A stretch of DNA of 62,454 bases from Deltaproteobacteria bacterium (lineage in GTDB: Bacteria; Desulfobacterota; Binatia; UBA12015). The notes under the pieces were generated by a model. That model was given only the letters and a program-made list of their open reading frames with translations. It made no database searches and was not told the DNA's origin. The stretch spans positions 1 to 62,454 of the forward strand of contig VGTK01000007.1 of assembly GCA_016874715.1 (NCBI GenBank), read 5' to 3'. Of the stretch, positions 45,198-52,332 are shown one piece after another (position 1 is the first letter of the stretch; each line of letters starts with the position of its first letter). The position numbers and the translations under genes are program-made.

Positions 45198-45812
45198 CTA
45201 GTCGAGGATCGTCTTCTTGACGATGCCCAGGTCTCCGTCGAGCTCGTAAACCAGCGGCACGGCGGTAGCGATGTTGAGCTCGAGCACCTGCTCTCGCGTG
45301 AGGTGCTCGAGGTCCATCACGATCGAGCGCAGGCTGTTGCCGTGCGCGGCGACGATGACGTTGTGCCCGGCCCGGAGCTGCGGCGCGACGTGGGCGGCGA
45401 AGTAGGGGAGGGTGCGCGCGGCAGTGTCCTTGAGGCTCTCACCGCCTGGGGGCGCCACGTCGTAGCTGCGCCGCCACACGTGCACCTGCTCGTTGCCGTA
45501 CTTCTTGGCGGTCTCGGCCTTGTCGAGCCCCTGGAGGTCCCCATAGTGGCGCTCGTTGAGCGCCTGGTTCCGCTCGACCGGGAGCTCACCCGCGCCGATC
45601 TCCTGTAGCACGATCGACAGCGTCTCCTGCGCGCGCACGAGCTCGGAGGTGAACGCGAACGCGAAGGTGATGCCGGTATCGCGCAGCCTGCTCCCGGCGC
45701 GGTGCGCCTCCTCGCGTCCGAGATCGGTCAGCGGCACGTCGACCCAGCCCGTGAAGCGGTTCTCGAGATTCCACTGCGATTGCCCGTGGCGAATCAGGAC
45801 CAGGGTCGACAC
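45198..45812 (-). CDS. gpmA: 2,3-bisphosphoglycerate-dependent phosphoglycerate mutase
   Basis: A 204-residue glycolytic enzyme with the phospho-His motif LIRHGQSQWN (His9), the general acid region ALNERHYGDLQG and the second His in AAHGNSLRS. It is about 25-45 residues shorter than E. coli GpmA, mainly in the C-terminal part. The GTG start is supported by GGAGGTGAT. It converges with the ETF gene across 20 bp and is divergent from a ferredoxin gene. Confidence 0.93.
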   Translation of the reverse strand: MSTLVLIRHGQSQWNLENRFTGWVDVPLTDLGREEAHRAGSRLRDTGITFAFAFTSELVRAQETLSIVLQEIGAGELPVERNQALNERHYGDLQGLDKAETAKKYGNEQVHVWRRSYDVAPPGGESLKDTAARTLPYFAAHVAPQLRAGHNVIVAAHGNSLRSIVMDLEHLTREQVLELNIATAVPLVYELDGDLGIVKKTILD

Positions 45813-45939
45813 ATCACCTCCCTCGGTCGCCCGGCTGGCGCGACGCGAAACGACTATGCGATGGATCCTCGTCCTTCAAGGCGCTCCGGCGCTGTGCTAG
45901 CGTCCGCGCGTCTCTACCGAACAACGGAGGCCTCGCAGC

Positions 45940-46131
45940 ATGAAGATCGTGGTGGATTTCGACAAGTGCAACAGCAACGCCGTCTGTCAGGTCGCGGCGC
46001 CGGAAGTCTTCGAGGTTCGTTCGGACAACTTCCTCTACATCCTGCAGGAGAACCCGCCCGAGAGCCTGCGCGTCAAGGTGGAGGCCGCGGTGCGCGGCTG
46101 TCCGACGCGCGCGATCTCCATCGAGGACTGA
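45940..46131 (+). CDS. single-cluster ferredoxin
   Basis: A 63-residue ferredoxin with Cys10, Cys16 and Cys54 in the pattern C-x5-C ... C-P. The missing fourth Cys suggests a [3Fe-4S] cluster, as in ferredoxins that serve cytochrome P450s. A good AACGGAGG ribosome site precedes the ATG, and a TAGCGT -10-like element lies ~35 bases upstream. Its partner is not next door; the ferredoxin-NADP reductase-like protein at the window end is one candidate. Confidence 0.9.
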   Translation: MKIVVDFDKCNSNAVCQVAAPEVFEVRSDNFLYILQENPPESLRVKVEAAVRGCPTRAISIED

Positions 46132-46153
46132 GGAGCCTGCGGTTGCCGGCGAC

Positions 46154-46483
46154 TCAGCCGCCGGTGATCGGGCGCTCGGGCTCGCCGATGCAGTAGGCGC
46201 AGCGACAGAGCGCGCGCAGCTCCGATACGAGGTAGAAGGTCTCGTGCCCGTCGGTCCAGCGCAGGAAGACGCTCGCATCGCCGATCCGCTCGAGGCTCTC
46301 GAGCGTTGCCTTGCCGCCGCCGGGCAGCTCGTCGCGCTCTCGAAGGGCCATGCAGGCATCGCAGGGGCAGTGGCCCCGAAGGCTCGCATGCGTCAGGATC
46401 GAGTCGTGGCCGTCGAACCACGCGACTCCGAGTGCGTAGCGTCCCACCGCCCGTGTCTCGCTGATCCTCGGCTCGTCCGCCAT
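46154..46483 (-). CDS. DUF971 family protein
   Basis: A 109-residue DUF971 protein (the domain also found at the N-terminus of gamma-butyrobetaine hydroxylase). Marks: ALGVAWFDGHDSI, the Cys-rich HCPCDAC, RWTDGHETFYLVSELRALCRCAYC. Four to six cysteines may bind a metal. Many DUF971 proteins lie near Fe-S genes; here a ferredoxin gene is convergent, 22 bp away. The ATG at 46483 sits 7 nt after a TTGTCG-N17-TACGAT promoter, which supports this short start and a leaderless message. Confidence 0.88.
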   Translation of the reverse strand: MADEPRISETRAVGRYALGVAWFDGHDSILTHASLRGHCPCDACMALRERDELPGGGKATLESLERIGDASVFLRWTDGHETFYLVSELRALCRCAYCIGEPERPITGG

Positions 46484-46490
46484 GCGTTCG

Positions 46491-46519
46491 ATCGTAGGCA
46501 AGAGCGTACCGAGCGACAA
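46491..46519 (-). promoter_or_regulatory. leaderless-type promoter of the DUF971 gene
   Basis: Minus strand: -35 TTGTCG, a 17-nt spacer, -10 TACGAT (four of six), 7 nt to ATG 46483. Confidence 0.5.
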
Positions 46520-46558
46520 CCCCGCGGGCTGCGCCGCGCCCGGGCGATCACTCCGCTG

Positions 46559-47554
46559 GTGTTCGGAATCCTGCTCGGGGCAGCCTGCGCAGGGGCGCAG
46601 GTTCAGCCCATCGCGCCCGAAGCCGCGGGTGACCACCTCGGCGAGGTGGTCACCGTCGAGGGCAACGTCGAGACGGTGATCTGCTCCCCGCTCGCCTGCC
46701 TGGTCTCGTTCACCGCCGACTACAGCGGTCTCGCCGCCTCGATCCCCGGGGACGTGGTGTCGCGCTTCCCGTCGCCGAAGGAGACCTATGCGAACCGCCG
46801 CGTCCGGGTGCGGGGGACGGTCGTCGATCGCAACGGCCGGCCGCGGATCGAGGTGACCGACCCGGAGGCCCTGCTGGTCGTCGGCGCAGCCGGCGGCGCG
46901 GCGCCCGGGTCCGGGGCGGCTCCGGTCGTGCGCGTAAATCGGCCTGCGGGTGTCGACCCTGCTGGGGCTTCGCCCCAGCAGGTCACCGACGGAGCCGTCG
47001 TCGCTGCGGCCGAGGCGCTCGGCGCGCCGGCTGCAGACGACCCCTCCGGTGACGCCGCGACAGCATCGCGCTCGCGGGTCATTGCCCCGGGCGTCGTGAC
47101 CACCCGCAGCGGCGGACCGCGGCCGCCATCGGCAGAGCCGAGCGGTGACGGTCTGGTCGCTCGTCTCGAACGTGGCGCGGCCGACGTCGCGGCGGTCGAG
47201 TCACGCTCGCTCGAGCAACGTGTCGAGCAGCTGCAGCAGGAGAACGCGAGCCTCGCCGAGGTGGTGCAGGAGCTCGAGGAAAGGCTGGCCGTGCTCGAGC
47301 GGACGGGCGGCCGCGGCCAGGGTGTCAACGAAGCGGAGCTTCCCTACACGCCGGAGTACGTCGTCTCCGGCGAGAAATCGACCCGTCTCGAGGCCGTGAA
47401 GCGCGGCTGGAGCTCGGAGCGTCTGCTGCGGGCAGTCGGGCCGCCGCTCAACACCGTGACCGAGGCGAACGGGTACATGACCTGGTACTACGCCAACGGA
47501 CGCGCCGTGACGCTCGACCCCCGCGGTCGCGTGGCCTCCAGCGTCGGCTTCTGA
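46559..47554 (+). CDS. exported OB-fold protein with coiled coil and SmpA/OmlA-like C-terminus
   Basis: About 331 residues from GTG 46559; the start is uncertain because no in-frame ATG is present and an upstream extension would overlap the divergent DUF971 gene. A short hydrophobic segment (VFGILLGAACAGA) looks like a signal or lipobox region. Then comes an OB-like beta domain (GEVVTVEGNVETVICSP to RIEVTDPEALLVV), a Pro/Ala-rich linker, a coiled coil (RVEQLQQENASLAEVVQEL) and a final module with TRLEAVKRGWSSERLLRAVGPP and TWYYANGRAV that resembles SmpA/OmlA lipoproteins. It is probably periplasmic or outer-membrane associated. Confidence 0.65.
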   Translation: MFGILLGAACAGAQVQPIAPEAAGDHLGEVVTVEGNVETVICSPLACLVSFTADYSGLAASIPGDVVSRFPSPKETYANRRVRVRGTVVDRNGRPRIEVTDPEALLVVGAAGGAAPGSGAAPVVRVNRPAGVDPAGASPQQVTDGAVVAAAEALGAPAADDPSGDAATASRSRVIAPGVVTTRSGGPRPPSAEPSGDGLVARLERGAADVAAVESRSLEQRVEQLQQENASLAEVVQELEERLAVLERTGGRGQGVNEAELPYTPEYVVSGEKSTRLEAVKRGWSSERLLRAVGPPLNTVTEANGYMTWYYANGRAVTLDPRGRVASSVGF

Positions 47555-47561
47555 AGCCCCC

Positions 47562-47774
47562 TCAGGCCGCGCCGTCGGGCGGGAGCTTGTCGTGGCCGGG
47601 CGCGCCTTCGGGCTTGTCGGCGCCGTCGTCGTCCTCGCGATGGTCCAGCGAGTCGCGGAACGCGCGCAGCGATTTCCCGAGGAACGAACCCACCTCGGGT
47701 AGGCGGCTCGGCCCGAACACCAGCAGCGCGAGCGCGAGGATCACCAGAAGCTCAGGAAAGCCGAGACCCCACAT
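47562..47774 (-). CDS. tatA: twin-arginine translocase subunit TatA/E
   Basis: A 70-residue TatA-type protein: a short N-terminal transmembrane helix (LGFPELLVILALALLVFGP) with the conserved FGP hinge, an amphipathic helix (LPEVGSFLGKSLRAFRDSL) and an acidic tail. The ATG at 47774 is chosen since it gives the standard GLGFPELL start. No tatC is in the window. The -10 element of a strong promoter ends 10 nt before the ATG. Confidence 0.93.
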   Translation of the reverse strand: MWGLGFPELLVILALALLVFGPSRLPEVGSFLGKSLRAFRDSLDHREDDDGADKPEGAPGHDKLPPDGAA

Positions 47775-47784
47775 CGTGCTCCGG

Positions 47785-47813
47785 ATAACAACGCTCCCCT
47801 GCCTTGGAGTCAA
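47785..47813 (-). promoter_or_regulatory. promoter of tatA with very short leader
   Basis: Minus strand: -35 TTGACT (five of six), a 17-nt spacer, -10 TGTTAT (four of six), then 10 nt to ATG 47774, leaving a leader of about three bases. Confidence 0.6.
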
Positions 47814-47873
47814 GCTGCGATCCGTCGGGTCGCCGTGGCCGCGGACGGGCGGAGATGGTACCTGCGACGCGCG

Positions 47874-49568
47874 ATGTCGGAGCTAGGCGGTGCCGGTGCG
47901 CCGTCGCGGACAGGTTCCGCGAACGGCGAGTCTCCCGTCCGTCTGGCACGCTCGGCCTCGGTGGTCGGCGGTGCGGTCCTTGGAAGCAGGATTCTCGGGC
48001 TGATCCGTGAGCAGGTGTTCGCTGCCTCGTTCGGCGCGGGGCGCGAGCTCGATGCCTTCGTCACGGCGTTTCGCATTCCGAACCTGTTCCGCGACCTGTT
48101 CGCCGAGGGCGCCCTGTCGGCGGCGTTCGTGACCTGCTTCACGCAGACGCTCGCACGGGAAGGCGAGGCGCGGGCGTGGCGCCTCGCCAACCTGGTGGTG
48201 CACGCGCTTCTCGTGGTCGTCGGCGGCATCGTCCTGGTCGGCATCCTGGTGACACCGTGGGTCGTCGACGTCATCGCTCCCGGGTTCGCCGACGTTCCCG
48301 GGAAGACCGCGCTGACCGTCGAGCTGACACGCGTCATGTTCCCCTTCCTGGTGCTGGTCGCTCTGGCCGCAGTCGCCATGGGGATGTTGAACGCGCGCGG
48401 GCACTTCGGCGTGCCGGCCTCGGCGTCGAGCTTCTTCAACGTCGGCTCGATCGTCGTCGGACTCTTCGCCGCATGGTGGCTGGCGCCCGGTTACTTCACG
48501 AGCGCGTGGGGTGAGGGAGGGGCGGCGGGCGCGGCGCCGGAGCTCGCCGAGCGCGCGATCCTCGGCATGGCGCTCGGCACCGTGGTGGGCGGTGCGCTGC
48601 AGCTCCTCGTTCAGGTCCCGTCGCTCTACCGCCTGAATTACCGCTACCGGCCGATGCTCTCGTTCCGGGATCGCGGGGTGCGTCGGGTTCTGGCGTTGAT
48701 GGCCCCGGCGACGATCGGGGCCGCAGCCCTGCAGATCAACGTGCTGGTGAACAGCAACTTCGCCTCGCATCTCGGCGACGGCGCAGTGAGCTGGCTGAAC
48801 GTCGCCTTTCGCTTCATGCAGCTGCCGATCGGCCTCTTCGGTGTCGCCGTCGGCGTGGTCGCCCTGCCGGCAGTGTCGCGCAGCGCCGAACGCGCCGACA
48901 TGCCCGAGTTCAATGCGACGATCGTGCGCGCCCTGCGTCTCGTGTTCGGCCTCTGCTTGCCCGCTGCGGTCGGCCTCGCGGCTCTCGCGCCCGAGTTCGT
49001 GGGACTCGTCTATCAGCACGGACGGTTCACCGCCGAGGACACGCGGATGGCGGCGAGCGCGCTCGTCGCCTACTCGGTCGGCCTCGCAGGATACGCGAAC
49101 ATCAAGGTCATGGTCCCGGCCTTCTATGCGCTCGGTGACGCCCGGACGCCGGCTGCGATTTCATGCTTGTCGATCGCGGTGAACGCGGCGGGCAACTGGC
49201 TCGTGATCCACCAGCTGGGTGGCGGTCATGCCGGACTCGCGGGCGTGACGTCGCTGGTCGCGCTGCTCAACTTCGCGATCCTCTTCGTGTTGCTGCGGCG
49301 CCGGATCGGCTCGTTCCCCGGGCTCGGTGCCGCCGTGCTGCGCCTCGGGGTCGCCTCGCTCGTCGTCGGGGTGGTCTGCGTGGCCGTGCGCTCGGGCGTC
49401 GGCCTCTTCCTGCCGGTCGACGGGTTCGCGGGCCGCGCCGCGATCGCCAGCCTCGCGGTTCCCTTGGCGGCGATGGCGTTCGTCGTGGCCGCCGCGGCGC
49501 TCGGCGTGCAGGAGATCCGCCCGATGGTGGAGCGCCTCCTCGGGCGTGCCCGCCGCGCCGCGCGCTGA
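47874..49568 (+). CDS. murJ: lipid II flippase MurJ
   Basis: A 564-residue MOP-superfamily flippase with about 14 hydrophobic segments. Family marks include GLIREQVFAASFGAG, DAFVTAFRIPNLFRDLFAEGALSAAF and VSWLNVAFRFMQLPIGLFGVAVG. It moves lipid II across the inner membrane for peptidoglycan synthesis. ATG 47874 is preferred over GTG 47835 because the earlier part is Arg-rich and overlaps the tatA promoter region. It is divergent from tatA. Confidence 0.94.
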   Translation: MSELGGAGAPSRTGSANGESPVRLARSASVVGGAVLGSRILGLIREQVFAASFGAGRELDAFVTAFRIPNLFRDLFAEGALSAAFVTCFTQTLAREGEARAWRLANLVVHALLVVVGGIVLVGILVTPWVVDVIAPGFADVPGKTALTVELTRVMFPFLVLVALAAVAMGMLNARGHFGVPASASSFFNVGSIVVGLFAAWWLAPGYFTSAWGEGGAAGAAPELAERAILGMALGTVVGGALQLLVQVPSLYRLNYRYRPMLSFRDRGVRRVLALMAPATIGAAALQINVLVNSNFASHLGDGAVSWLNVAFRFMQLPIGLFGVAVGVVALPAVSRSAERADMPEFNATIVRALRLVFGLCLPAAVGLAALAPEFVGLVYQHGRFTAEDTRMAASALVAYSVGLAGYANIKVMVPAFYALGDARTPAAISCLSIAVNAAGNWLVIHQLGGGHAGLAGVTSLVALLNFAILFVLLRRRIGSFPGLGAAVLRLGVASLVVGVVCVAVRSGVGLFLPVDGFAGRAAIASLAVPLAAMAFVVAAAALGVQEIRPMVERLLGRARRAAR

Positions 49569-49594
49569 CGCGCCGCCCTGGCGGATGCTAGACC
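49565..49594 (+). promoter_or_regulatory. leaderless-type promoter of the methyltransferase gene
   Basis: -35 CTGACG (four of six), an 18-nt spacer, -10 TAGACC, then 6 nt to ATG 49601. The -35 overlaps the murJ stop. Confidence 0.4.
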
Positions 49595-49600
49595 GGCGCC

Positions 49601-50287
49601 ATGTCACCCGGCGGAACTGGCGCGGGCCCTGCCGTGCCGGCGATCATCGCCGGCTTCCCGACGCTGGTGGAGGCGTTCGAGGTTGCCGGGACGCCGATCG
49701 CGCTGGTGACCGTGCGCGACCTCGAGCAGCACGTCGACCGCGAACTGCTGCTGCATGACGAGAGCACGGTGCCGCCCTACTGGGCGCTGGTGTGGGGCGG
49801 GGCACGTGCGCTCGCAGAGCATCTGGTCACCCGCGTCGAGTGCAAGGGCAGGAGCGTTCTCGACGTCGGGTGCGGGCTCGGTCTCGTCGCGCTGGCGGCG
49901 TCGTTGCGGGGGGCGCTGGTGACCGCGATCGATCGCGAACTGGCGCCGATCGAATTTCTGCAGGCGAGCGCCGCGATCAACCGTGTCGAGGTGGAGGTGC
50001 TCGTCGGGGATGTCGTGACCGCGTCCCTCGAACGGACGTTCGACCTCGTGCTGGCGGCCGATCTGCTCTACGAGCGGGCCGAGTTCGACCACCTGGCGGA
50101 AGCCCTGAGCGGGCTCGTCGCACCGGATGGAACGCTGTGGGTCGCCGACCCGCAGCGGGTCGATACCGCCCGGTTCTACGCAGCGCTCGAGCGCTGCGGG
50201 CTCTCGATCCGCGAGGTGGGAGCGTGCGAGCTTCGCGAAGAGAACGGCGTCCTGCGCGTCAGGCTGATCGCGCTGGGACGCGGCTGA
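49601..50287 (+). CDS. class I SAM methyltransferase, ETF-beta lysine methyltransferase-like
   Basis: A 228-residue methyltransferase with the SAM loop VLDVGCGLGLVAL and the acidic end of strand 2 in AIDRE. The preceding block VPPYWALVWGGARALAEHL matches the METTL20/ETFBKMT-like family, whose characterised members methylate lysines of the ETF beta subunit. The post-motif LAADLLYERAEFD is also typical. Target is not provable from sequence, but a fused ETF lies 4.4 kb upstream. It may instead be a general protein-lysine or small-molecule methyltransferase. Confidence 0.8.
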   Translation: MSPGGTGAGPAVPAIIAGFPTLVEAFEVAGTPIALVTVRDLEQHVDRELLLHDESTVPPYWALVWGGARALAEHLVTRVECKGRSVLDVGCGLGLVALAASLRGALVTAIDRELAPIEFLQASAAINRVEVEVLVGDVVTASLERTFDLVLAADLLYERAEFDHLAEALSGLVAPDGTLWVADPQRVDTARFYAALERCGLSIREVGACELREENGVLRVRLIALGRG

Positions 50288-50326
50288 GGACGAGCGCAGG
50301 CCCAGGCGGAACCTGCGCCCGCGCGA

Positions 50327-50563
50327 TCACTCGGCCGGCGCTGCGCCGTCGGCGTGACGGTATTCAACCTGGTGGTCGAGGAGCACCTGGCCTTCCTCGG
50401 TCATCCAGCCGAAGCGGGTGGTGCGCTTGCCCTCGATGAGATGGTTCACCAGCTTCACCCGGCTCACCGCCTTCCCGGACTCGAGAGAGACGTGCCACGC
50501 CTTCAGGGTGACCTTGCCGCGGGTAGACGCGCGTGCTGTTTTGCTGAGCTTTTTCTCCGCCAT
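50327..50563 (-). CDS. small conserved-looking basic protein
   Basis: A 78-residue protein from ATG 50563, with GGAGG 9 nt upstream. The sequence starts MAEKKLSKTARASTRG and continues with a compact-looking strand pattern (LKAWHVSLESG, RVKLVNHLIEG, RTTRFGWMTEEG). It has a positively charged N-terminus and may bind nucleic acid or a ribosomal surface, but I do not recognise the family. It is convergent with the methyltransferase gene. Confidence 0.6.
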   Translation of the reverse strand: MAEKKLSKTARASTRGKVTLKAWHVSLESGKAVSRVKLVNHLIEGKRTTRFGWMTEEGQVLLDHQVEYRHADGAAPAE

Positions 50564-50814
50564 GGTGGGTCCTCCAGCCGCCGGGCCTGAGCGCTGGTGA
50601 GTAACCGGCGCCCGCGCCTGGCGCAAGCAGGCGGGCGAGCGGATGGGACGGCGACGCCGGGGAGGCGCTGGTGCCCGGCGCCCCCCCCCCGATTCCTGCC
50701 CGCAGGCGACACGGGGGCGACCGCATGACCGTCGAAACGGACCATCGAGCGAGCCGCTTGCAGAAGAGGGGCTTTCTTCGGAGAAAAAAACCTGCCAGAT
50801 TTGGTTATCAGCTA
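50564..50814. other. intergenic region upstream of the sigma-factor promoter
   Basis: About 250 bp without a supportable gene. It contains a run of ten C residues at 50681-50690 and an A-rich patch (GAGAAAAAAACC) near 50780 just before the promoter of the sigma-factor transcript, where GC content drops. Confidence 0.55.
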
Positions 50815-50843
50815 CTGACACGCTGAGTCATTGCTGCTATTCT
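50815..50843 (+). promoter_or_regulatory. promoter of the sigma-factor transcript
   Basis: -35 CTGACA (five of six), a 17-nt spacer and -10 TATTCT (four of six). Start near 50850 gives a ~200-nt leader before the sigma-factor ATG, containing a 50-codon ORF. Confidence 0.6.
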
Positions 50844-50869
50844 CTATCGACCTTGGTGGGGAGGCAGTG

Positions 50870-51022
50870 ATGGCGACGACGACGACCTCGTCGAGTCTCG
50901 TTGGAGGCCAGTCGTCCCCGCACCAAGATCGTTCGGGGCCGGACGATACCCTCCCGTCGACCCCGTCGAGGCATACGGACCACGACCCGGTGGAGCCGCG
51001 TCCGCGGCACGCGCCGAGGTAA
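50870..51022 (+). CDS. small upstream ORF before the sigma-factor gene
   Basis: A 50-residue ORF, ATG at 50870, with GGGGAGG five bases upstream, one of the best ribosome sites in the window. The product starts MATTTTSSSLVGG, is Ser/Thr/Pro/His-rich and looks unstructured. It ends 25 nt before the sigma-factor ATG, inside the same predicted transcript. It may be a leader peptide or translation-coupling ORF controlling the sigma factor, or a genuine small protein. No family is recognised. Confidence 0.45.
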   Translation: MATTTTSSSLVGGQSSPHQDRSGPDDTLPSTPSRHTDHDPVEPRPRHAPR

Positions 51023-51047
51023 AACGATTCGAGGGTAAAGGAACGAG

Positions 51048-52256
51048 ATGCGAACCGCAGCGATCTATCCGGCAGAGACCGAGCCGACCGAGTGGAACGA
51101 TCCGAATCGGGACGAGCAAGCTCAGGCGGCAACACCTTCTGCTCAGGAGCTTGGTGACGTCGAGGCTGAGGCGAAGTCGATGGAGCCCCTCGTAGGGGAC
51201 CTCGACGTCCTCGGCCGATTCTACGCCGACCTCGCCCGTACCCCGCTCCTCGACCGCGAGGCCGAGCGCACGCTGACCACCGAGATCAGCCGGGCACGGG
51301 AGTCGGTCGTCCGGTGGCTCCGTCGCAACCCGCGCATCGTCAACGTCACGTTGACGGAGCGGGGCCGCGGCGTCATCCGCCCGACCGAGGAGTTCCGCGA
51401 GCGAGAGATCCTGCTGGTCGTCGATCGGGCGCGGCGTCTGGCACGCAGCCCTGCGAAGCTTCGCAAGATGCGTCTGACGCGCGACCGGGTCAGCAAGTTC
51501 GCGCGCGAGCTCGACGCACGCCTCGAGGCGTACCGCGGCGCGCGCGACGCGATGCTGAAGGCGAACCTGCGCCTCGTCGCCGCGATCGCTCGCAAGCACG
51601 CCCGTCGCGGCCTCCCGCTGCCCGATCTCATCCAGGAGGGAACGCTGGGTCTCCTGCGCGCCGTCGAGAAGTTCGACCCCGCGAAGGACATCAAGTTCTC
51701 GACCTACGCGGTGTGGTGGATCTGGCAGTACATCGCGCGCTCGATCGACAACGACCGGTCCGTGGTCCGCACGCCGGTGCACTGGCACGAGCTGCGCCGC
51801 AAGGTCGGCCGTCTGTCGCAGGCGCTCGAGAGCAAGCTGCACCGTGCGCCATCGAAGGACGAGATCATCCAGGCGGGCGGCATCGACCAGAACCAGCTCG
51901 AGATGATGGCCGAGCCGGCGCACGTGCTGTCGCTGGACATGGAGTTGGGCCACGACGATGACCGGACGCTCGCCGAGGTCATCCCCGATGAGCAGGGGGA
52001 TCGCCCCGAGGCGCGCAGTATGGCGGGAGACCTCTCGCGTCATCTCGAGCACGTGCTGACGGAGCTCCCGGACCGTGAGCAGGCCATCATCCGTCTCCGC
52101 TTCGGCCTCGACGACGACCAGGTCGAGACGCTCGAGGAGATCGGTGTTCGCTACGGTGTGAGCCGCGAGCGAATCCGTCAGCTCGAGGCGAAGGCGCTCA
52201 CCCGCCTTCGCGACCTCTGCGGGACCGCGGGGCTCGAGTCGTTCCTCGAGGCCTGA
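51048..52256 (+). CDS. RNA polymerase sigma factor, sigma70 group 2 (RpoS/RpoD-like)
   Basis: A 402-residue sigma factor. Region 1.2 is near residues 50-75 (LGRFYADLARTPLLDREAE). Regions 2.1-2.4 contain LIQEGTLGLLRAVEKFDP and FSTYAVWWIWQYIARSI. Region 3 is HWHELRRKVGRLSQ, and region 4 ends with GVSRERIRQLEAKALTRLR. The acidic region 1.1 of primary sigma is absent, so it is probably a group 2 (stationary-phase or stress) factor. A ~90-residue basic segment between regions 1.2 and 2 is longer than usual. It is followed by an excellent intrinsic terminator. Confidence 0.93.
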   Translation: MRTAAIYPAETEPTEWNDPNRDEQAQAATPSAQELGDVEAEAKSMEPLVGDLDVLGRFYADLARTPLLDREAERTLTTEISRARESVVRWLRRNPRIVNVTLTERGRGVIRPTEEFREREILLVVDRARRLARSPAKLRKMRLTRDRVSKFARELDARLEAYRGARDAMLKANLRLVAAIARKHARRGLPLPDLIQEGTLGLLRAVEKFDPAKDIKFSTYAVWWIWQYIARSIDNDRSVVRTPVHWHELRRKVGRLSQALESKLHRAPSKDEIIQAGGIDQNQLEMMAEPAHVLSLDMELGHDDDRTLAEVIPDEQGDRPEARSMAGDLSRHLEHVLTELPDREQAIIRLRFGLDDDQVETLEEIGVRYGVSRERIRQLEAKALTRLRDLCGTAGLESFLEA

Positions 52257-52281
52257 TCCCGACCGCTCACCGACGGTGAAG

Positions 52282-52320
52282 GAGCCCCGAAAGCGTAGCT
52301 TTCGGGGCTCTTCTTTCTTG
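52282..52320 (+). terminator. intrinsic terminator after the sigma-factor gene
   Basis: A perfect 13-bp stem (GAGCCCCGAAAGC and its complement) with a 3-nt loop and TTCTTTCTTG tail, 25 bases after the stop. It separates the sigma gene from a convergent ATPase gene. Confidence 0.9.
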
Positions 52321-52332
52321 TGTGGCCGGCGG

